Shown here: positions 4,930-5,000 of the stretch, in pieces
How the letters are laid out: the number at the start of each line of letters is the position of its first letter
Numbering within the stretch: the stretch's first letter is position 1
Origin: an uncultured Succinivibrio sp.
GTDB taxonomy: Bacteria; Pseudomonadota; Gammaproteobacteria; Enterobacterales; Succinivibrionaceae
Assembly (NCBI GenBank): GCA_900754255.1
Contig: CAAECI010000121.1
Span: 1-5,000 of the forward strand
Length of the DNA stretch: 5,000 nucleotides
Reading direction: 5' to 3'
Program-made: the position numbers and the translations under genes
Notes under the pieces: generated by a model
Told to the model about the DNA's origin: nothing
The model's database searches: none
The model's input: the letters and a program-made list of their open reading frames with translations, nothing else

Positions 4930-5000
4930 TTGGTAGAAATCGTATACAACCGCAATGGTGTGTACCAGACGGCATACCATGTGATATGGTGTCCGAAGTA
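4930..5000 (+). CDS. tnpA: IS200/IS605-family Y1 transposase TnpA, N-terminus (partial)
   Basis: The frame after a TGA at 4924-4926 begins with TTG at 4930 and is open to the edge, giving 23 codons. The residues NRNGVYQTAYHVIWCPKY match the conserved N-terminal strand of the small Y1 HUH transposases, where a VY...YH(V/I)(V/I)WCPKYR pattern is diagnostic. The catalytic HUH and Tyr residues would lie outside the window. TTG is the only usable start after the stop codon, and the ribosome binding site is weak (TTTGAG). A rare start plus poor initiation signals fits the low expression usual for transposases. Whether a tnpB follows cannot be seen. Confidence 0.82.
   Translation, partial: MVEIVYNRNGVYQTAYHVIWCPK

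Larger units (their letters stand above)
4847..5000 (+). mobile_element. Left end of an IS200/IS605-family insertion sequence (partial)
   Basis: A nested stem-loop is followed by a tnpA gene in the expected orientation; the rest of the element lies beyond the window. These elements lack terminal inverted repeats and use subterminal hairpins recognised by the Y1 transposase, so the exact outer boundary cannot be set here. 4847 is the start of the hairpin, not the proven tip. A TTAC at 4815-4818 is one possible target site but has no proof. Confidence 0.65.

Noticed and set aside
1..5000. CRISPR array, tRNA or rRNA genes
   Set aside because: No regularly spaced repeats, cloverleaf or conserved rRNA segments were seen on either strand.

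Overview
The window looks like the chromosome of a gamma-proteobacterium. The polyphosphate kinase has nearly the length and catalytic spacing of the Escherichia coli enzyme, and there is a near-consensus CRP site. Mixed GC coding sequence, AT-rich intergenic DNA and a resident IS200/IS605-type element would suit an anaerobic gut lineage such as Succinivibrionaceae, but that placement is a guess.

Layout. (1) Positions 1-59 hold the last codons of a forward gene ending in an AT-hook-like basic tail. (2) Positions 60-161 are a promoter and leader for a forward FadR-type (wHTH plus FCD) GntR regulator at 162-887. (3) A non-coding stretch with three G-runs leads to a bidirectional terminator near 1101-1123. 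That terminator is shared with a convergent CtBP-like D-2-hydroxyacid dehydrogenase (1150-2118, minus). (4) The dehydrogenase promoter region (2119-2300) has a TACAAT -10 box and a CRP site about 41 bp upstream of the predicted transcription start. It also has a palindrome in the leader. (5) A reverse-strand terminator (2341-2369) ends the transcript of ppk (2441-4513, minus), which encodes polyphosphate kinase 1. No ppx follows it. (6) Positions 4514-4846 are largely non-coding, with a direct repeat in the ppk upstream region and a weak terminator-like site. (7) From about 4847 to the edge lies the left end of an IS200/IS605-family element: a nested hairpin, then the first 23 codons of tnpA.

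How the parts may work together. The regulator and dehydrogenase are convergent neighbours. FCD-type GntR proteins commonly respond to carboxylic acids, so control of the dehydrogenase is plausible but unproven. A 13-bp sequence, CATCAGATCTCTT, occurs exactly three times: in the regulator promoter spacer, upstream of the dehydrogenase CRP site, and in the ppk 3' untranslated region. It is the main feature that ordinary annotation does not explain. No clearly new multi-gene system is visible; the genes themselves belong to known families.
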